Below are positions 3,494-5,935 of a stretch of 5,935 nt of DNA, piece after piece. This DNA comes from Candidatus Omnitrophota bacterium. Lineage in GTDB: Bacteria; Omnitrophota; Gorgyraeia; Zapsychrales; Fredricksoniimonadaceae. Numbering within the stretch: position 1 is the stretch's first letter; each line of letters starts with the position of its first letter. Made by a program: the position numbers and the translations under genes. Where the stretch lies: NCBI GenBank assembly GCA_023247575.1, contig JAHFGE010000098.1:1-5935 (forward strand), read 5' to 3'. Under the pieces are notes generated by a model, which ran no database searches, was not told where the DNA came from, and saw nothing but the letters and a program-made list of their open reading frames with translations.

Positions 3494-5935
3494 ACTACAG
3501 CAGGCTAAAACCGAAGATACCCACCGAGGAAAACTTAAAATTTTTTTTGGCATGTGCCCTGGGGTTGGCAAGACCTATGCTATGCTTCAGGAGGCTCGCC
3601 AACGCAAGGCCGAAGGTTTTAGAGTACTCATCGGTATAGTCTATACTCATGGCCGTATTGAAACTGAAGCCCTTGTCGAGGGCTTAGAAAAAGTCCCGCC
3701 GAAAGTGATTAATTATCACGGCATATCCTTGGAAGAAATGGATATCGACGAAATCCTTGTCCGCCGGCCTCAATTGGTCTTAGTTGATGAACTCGCCCAT
3801 ACCAATGCTCCTGGAAGCCGGCACCCAAAACGTTATCAGGATGCTCTAGAACTTCTCTCCGCCGGGATTGATGTCTTTACCACCCTGAATGTTCAGCACG
3901 TCGAGAGTCACCGCGAAGACATTCAGGCCGTGACCCGCATTGCCGTTGCGGAAACAGTCCCAGATACCATTATTGATGAAGCCTTTGAAATCACTTTGGT
4001 TGATTTATCTCCTCAGTCCTTGCGCCAGCGTTTAGCGGAAGGAAAAGTTTACGTCCCTGATAAGGCCAAAGCCGCTGCTGTCAATTTTTTTAAGACCGAG
4101 AATCTGACCGCTCTGCGGGAAATGGCATTGAGACTTACGGCGGCTCACGTGAATCGTAACTTGCGTTCCTTGATGGCGGCCAAAGGCATAGCAGGGCCAT
4201 TTAAAACCGGGGAGCGTATTCTGGTGGCGGTGGGATCAACGCCTTTTTCGGAAAGTCTTATCCGCATGACCCGTCGGTGGGCAGGTATGCTGGATGCTTC
4301 CTGGATTGCCTTGCATGTGGAGAGCTCTATGCAGGAAACGGAAGAACATAAAGACCTGGTTTTAAAAAATCTTGCTCTGGCGCGCCAATTGGGCGCTGAA
4401 ATCATTCATCAGGCAGGCGATGATTTGGCCAAAGTGATTACCGACGTAGCCAAAAAAGAACATGTGACGCAGATCATCATTGGTAAAACTTCCCAGAAGC
4501 CCTGGCAACAATGGCTTGGGGCTCCTACCTTAGCGGACAGACTAGTGGACTTAAGTGGACAGATTGATATTCATATGGTACGCATTTCAGCAGGAGAAAG
4601 AAATTATCCCGCTCCTCCTAAGGGTATGTGGTTTAAAGCCAAACCCCGGGAATATGGTTTAAGTTTTCTGATGTTCGTGGTGGCCACTATCCTGGCCTTA
4701 TCTTTTGAAAATTGGGCAGGATATGAAACACTGGGATTGCTCTATTTATTGACGGTGGTTTTAAGCGGTGTATTTTTAGGCAGAAGCGCAGCCTTCCTGC
4801 TGGCCGCCTTAAGCGCCCTGACCTGGGATTATTTGTTTATTACCCCTAAATATGTTTTCATTAAGGGTACTTTTTATGACAGGGCATTGCTGACGATGTT
4901 TTTTGTTACGGCTTTGATGATGGGACATGTCACCTCGAAACTGCGTCGGCAAAAAGAAATTGAGCAGAAGCAGCGTCTGCGTTCAGAAGCTTTGTACAAT
5001 CTCACACGGGCTTTGGCCGTCAGCGCCGATTTGGCTCAAGCTATGCGGGTGGGAACCCAACAAATTAATTTGCTCTGTCATTCTTTAAGTACCGTTGTGC
5101 CTTTGAAGGAAGGGGCTCAGCCAAATTTTGACAATCTCTTGGGCGACCATCTGGATTTGACCGAAGACCAAAAAGGACTGGCTCTTTGGGTCATAGCCAA
5201 TAAAAAACCGGCAGGGCGTTTCAGTGATACTCTGCCGCAGCAACCTTTGATGTATTTACCGCTTTTGTCTTCAGGGCAGGTTCGTGCGGTGCTTATTATT
5301 AAACTTTTGGAAGACAAACCTTTGGATTTGGCTCAAAGGACTCTGCTGGAATCATTCACTTCACTGATGACGGTGATGCTGGAAAAGGATGAGTTATTAA
5401 GATTATCTCATGAAGCACAAATGAGAGAAGATACCCAAAATTTGCAAACGGCTTTATTGGATAACTTATCGCATGAGCTAAAAACGCCTTTGACGATTAT
5501 TGCAGGATATTTGGACGCTTTGGTTTTATACCATGAATGGCCCAAGGACGCTCTGGAGATTTTGGAGGAGAGCCGTTTGGCTTGTGCCCGTCTAACCAGC
5601 AATGTGGATGCGGTACTGGATTTGACCAAATTGGACACCGGCAATTTAAAACTCAATTATACCTCCTGCGATGTCAAAGATATTGTTAATGAGGCTGTCA
5701 AACAAGCTGCTGTGGCCGCAGATAAAGATCGGGTACATATGGGCTACCCTTCCGCCTTAGGGCCGTTGTATGTGAAAGCTGATTTTTATATGCTCACTCA
5801 ATCTATAAAAAATATTATCCACAATGCGTTAATCCACGGGCCTGATCAGGGTATGGTTGAGGTACATGTCCGTTTAAGTGATCAAAGCATCCTTATTAAT
5901 GTCATTGATCAAGGCAAAGGCATCCCTAAAGAAAT
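3468..5935 (+). CDS. kdpD: KdpD-type osmosensitive K+ channel sensor histidine kinase (3' partial)
   Basis: KdpD is the inner-membrane sensor kinase that phosphorylates KdpE to control the high-affinity K+ pump KdpFABC under low potassium or salt stress. The frame is open to the window end with 822 codons visible; E. coli KdpD is 894 residues, so only the C-terminal end is missing. Domains in order: KdpD N-terminal domain (Walker A GMCPGVGKT 28-36, LVDELAH 105-111, APGSRHPKR 114-122, EGKVYV 191-196); universal-stress-protein-like domain about 250-372; four membrane helices at about 397-413, 422-437, 440-458 and 471-489 (DUF4118); a GAF-like region about 500-650; HisKA with phospho-acceptor His669 in LSHELKTPLT; HATPase N box IIHNALIHGP (Asn786) and G1 box DQGKGIP (814-820). 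All catalytic residues seen are intact. The start is firm: in-frame TAG at 3462 precedes ATG 3468, and the next Met (29) lies inside Walker A. RPDPD after the start matches the E. coli N-terminus. No kdpFABC lies upstream; kdpE may follow outside the window. Confidence 0.97.
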   Translation, partial: MDRPDPDAILQQAKTEDTHRGKLKIFFGMCPGVGKTYAMLQEARQRKAEGFRVLIGIVYTHGRIETEALVEGLEKVPPKVINYHGISLEEMDIDEILVRRPQLVLVDELAHTNAPGSRHPKRYQDALELLSAGIDVFTTLNVQHVESHREDIQAVTRIAVAETVPDTIIDEAFEITLVDLSPQSLRQRLAEGKVYVPDKAKAAAVNFFKTENLTALREMALRLTAAHVNRNLRSLMAAKGIAGPFKTGERILVAVGSTPFSESLIRMTRRWAGMLDASWIALHVESSMQETEEHKDLVLKNLALARQLGAEIIHQAGDDLAKVITDVAKKEHVTQIIIGKTSQKPWQQWLGAPTLADRLVDLSGQIDIHMVRISAGERNYPAPPKGMWFKAKPREYGLSFLMFVVATILALSFENWAGYETLGLLYLLTVVLSGVFLGRSAAFLLAALSALTWDYLFITPKYVFIKGTFYDRALLTMFFVTALMMGHVTSKLRRQKEIEQKQRLRSEALYNLTRALAVSADLAQAMRVGTQQINLLCHSLSTVVPLKEGAQPNFDNLLGDHLDLTEDQKGLALWVIANKKPAGRFSDTLPQQPLMYLPLLSSGQVRAVLIIKLLEDKPLDLAQRTLLESFTSLMTVMLEKDELLRLSHEAQMREDTQNLQTALLDNLSHELKTPLTIIAGYLDALVLYHEWPKDALEILEESRLACARLTSNVDAVLDLTKLDTGNLKLNYTSCDVKDIVNEAVKQAAVAADKDRVHMGYPSALGPLYVKADFYMLTQSIKNIIHNALIHGPDQGMVEVHVRLSDQSILINVIDQGKGIPKE

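Noticed and set aside
4145..5656. Minus-strand ORFs opposite kdpD (4145-4405, 5117-5317, 5408-5656)
   Set aside because: They are antisense shadows of the conserved KdpD coding sequence and have no features of their own.

Overview
The window looks like chromosomal DNA from an uncultured Gram-negative-type bacterium. All three genes lie on the + strand: two large genes cut by the window edges and a small transposase-like gene between them. The best clue to lineage is the C-terminus of the first protein: a GGID motif, then 'LQQLQNAPGF', then 'PVIINIQPM..LKEFLG'. From memory this resembles a C-terminal segment shared by many otherwise unrelated Omnitrophota (Omnitrophica) proteins, so I lean to that phylum at moderate to low confidence. 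No rRNA or other phylogenetic marker is present.

Layout. (1) Bases 2-2809 are the 3' part of a large gene that begins before the window. Its visible N-terminal third is a tandem array of 43-44-residue helical repeats that are nearly identical at DNA level. A long middle region is unrecognised. After it comes a region with an acetyltransferase-like (GNAT-like) look, then the short conserved C-terminal segment. That last segment is interrupted in frame by GC-rich hairpin-forming sequence (about 2560-2683). (2) Bases 2835-3425 encode a REP-associated tyrosine transposase (RAYT, Y1/IS200-like HUH family). Inside its coding sequence are two related palindromes, each preceded by GTAG and one base, which is the architecture of REP elements. 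(3) From 3468 to the window end runs a kdpD-type sensor kinase, complete except for roughly its last 60-70 residues. It starts 42 bases after the transposase with no good Shine-Dalgarno sequence. A promoter-like pair sits so close that the mRNA could be leaderless, and an inverted repeat brackets the start.

The three genes show no obvious joint pathway. KdpD would sense potassium or turgor. The kdpFABC pump genes, which often precede kdpD, are not upstream here, so this copy is either an orphan or has its partners downstream. The unifying theme of 2560-3500 is palindromic repeat DNA around and inside a RAYT gene, and this is the most interesting part of the window: the transposase appears to carry its own REP substrates within its reading frame, and other palindromic elements have been accommodated in frame in the neighbouring gene.
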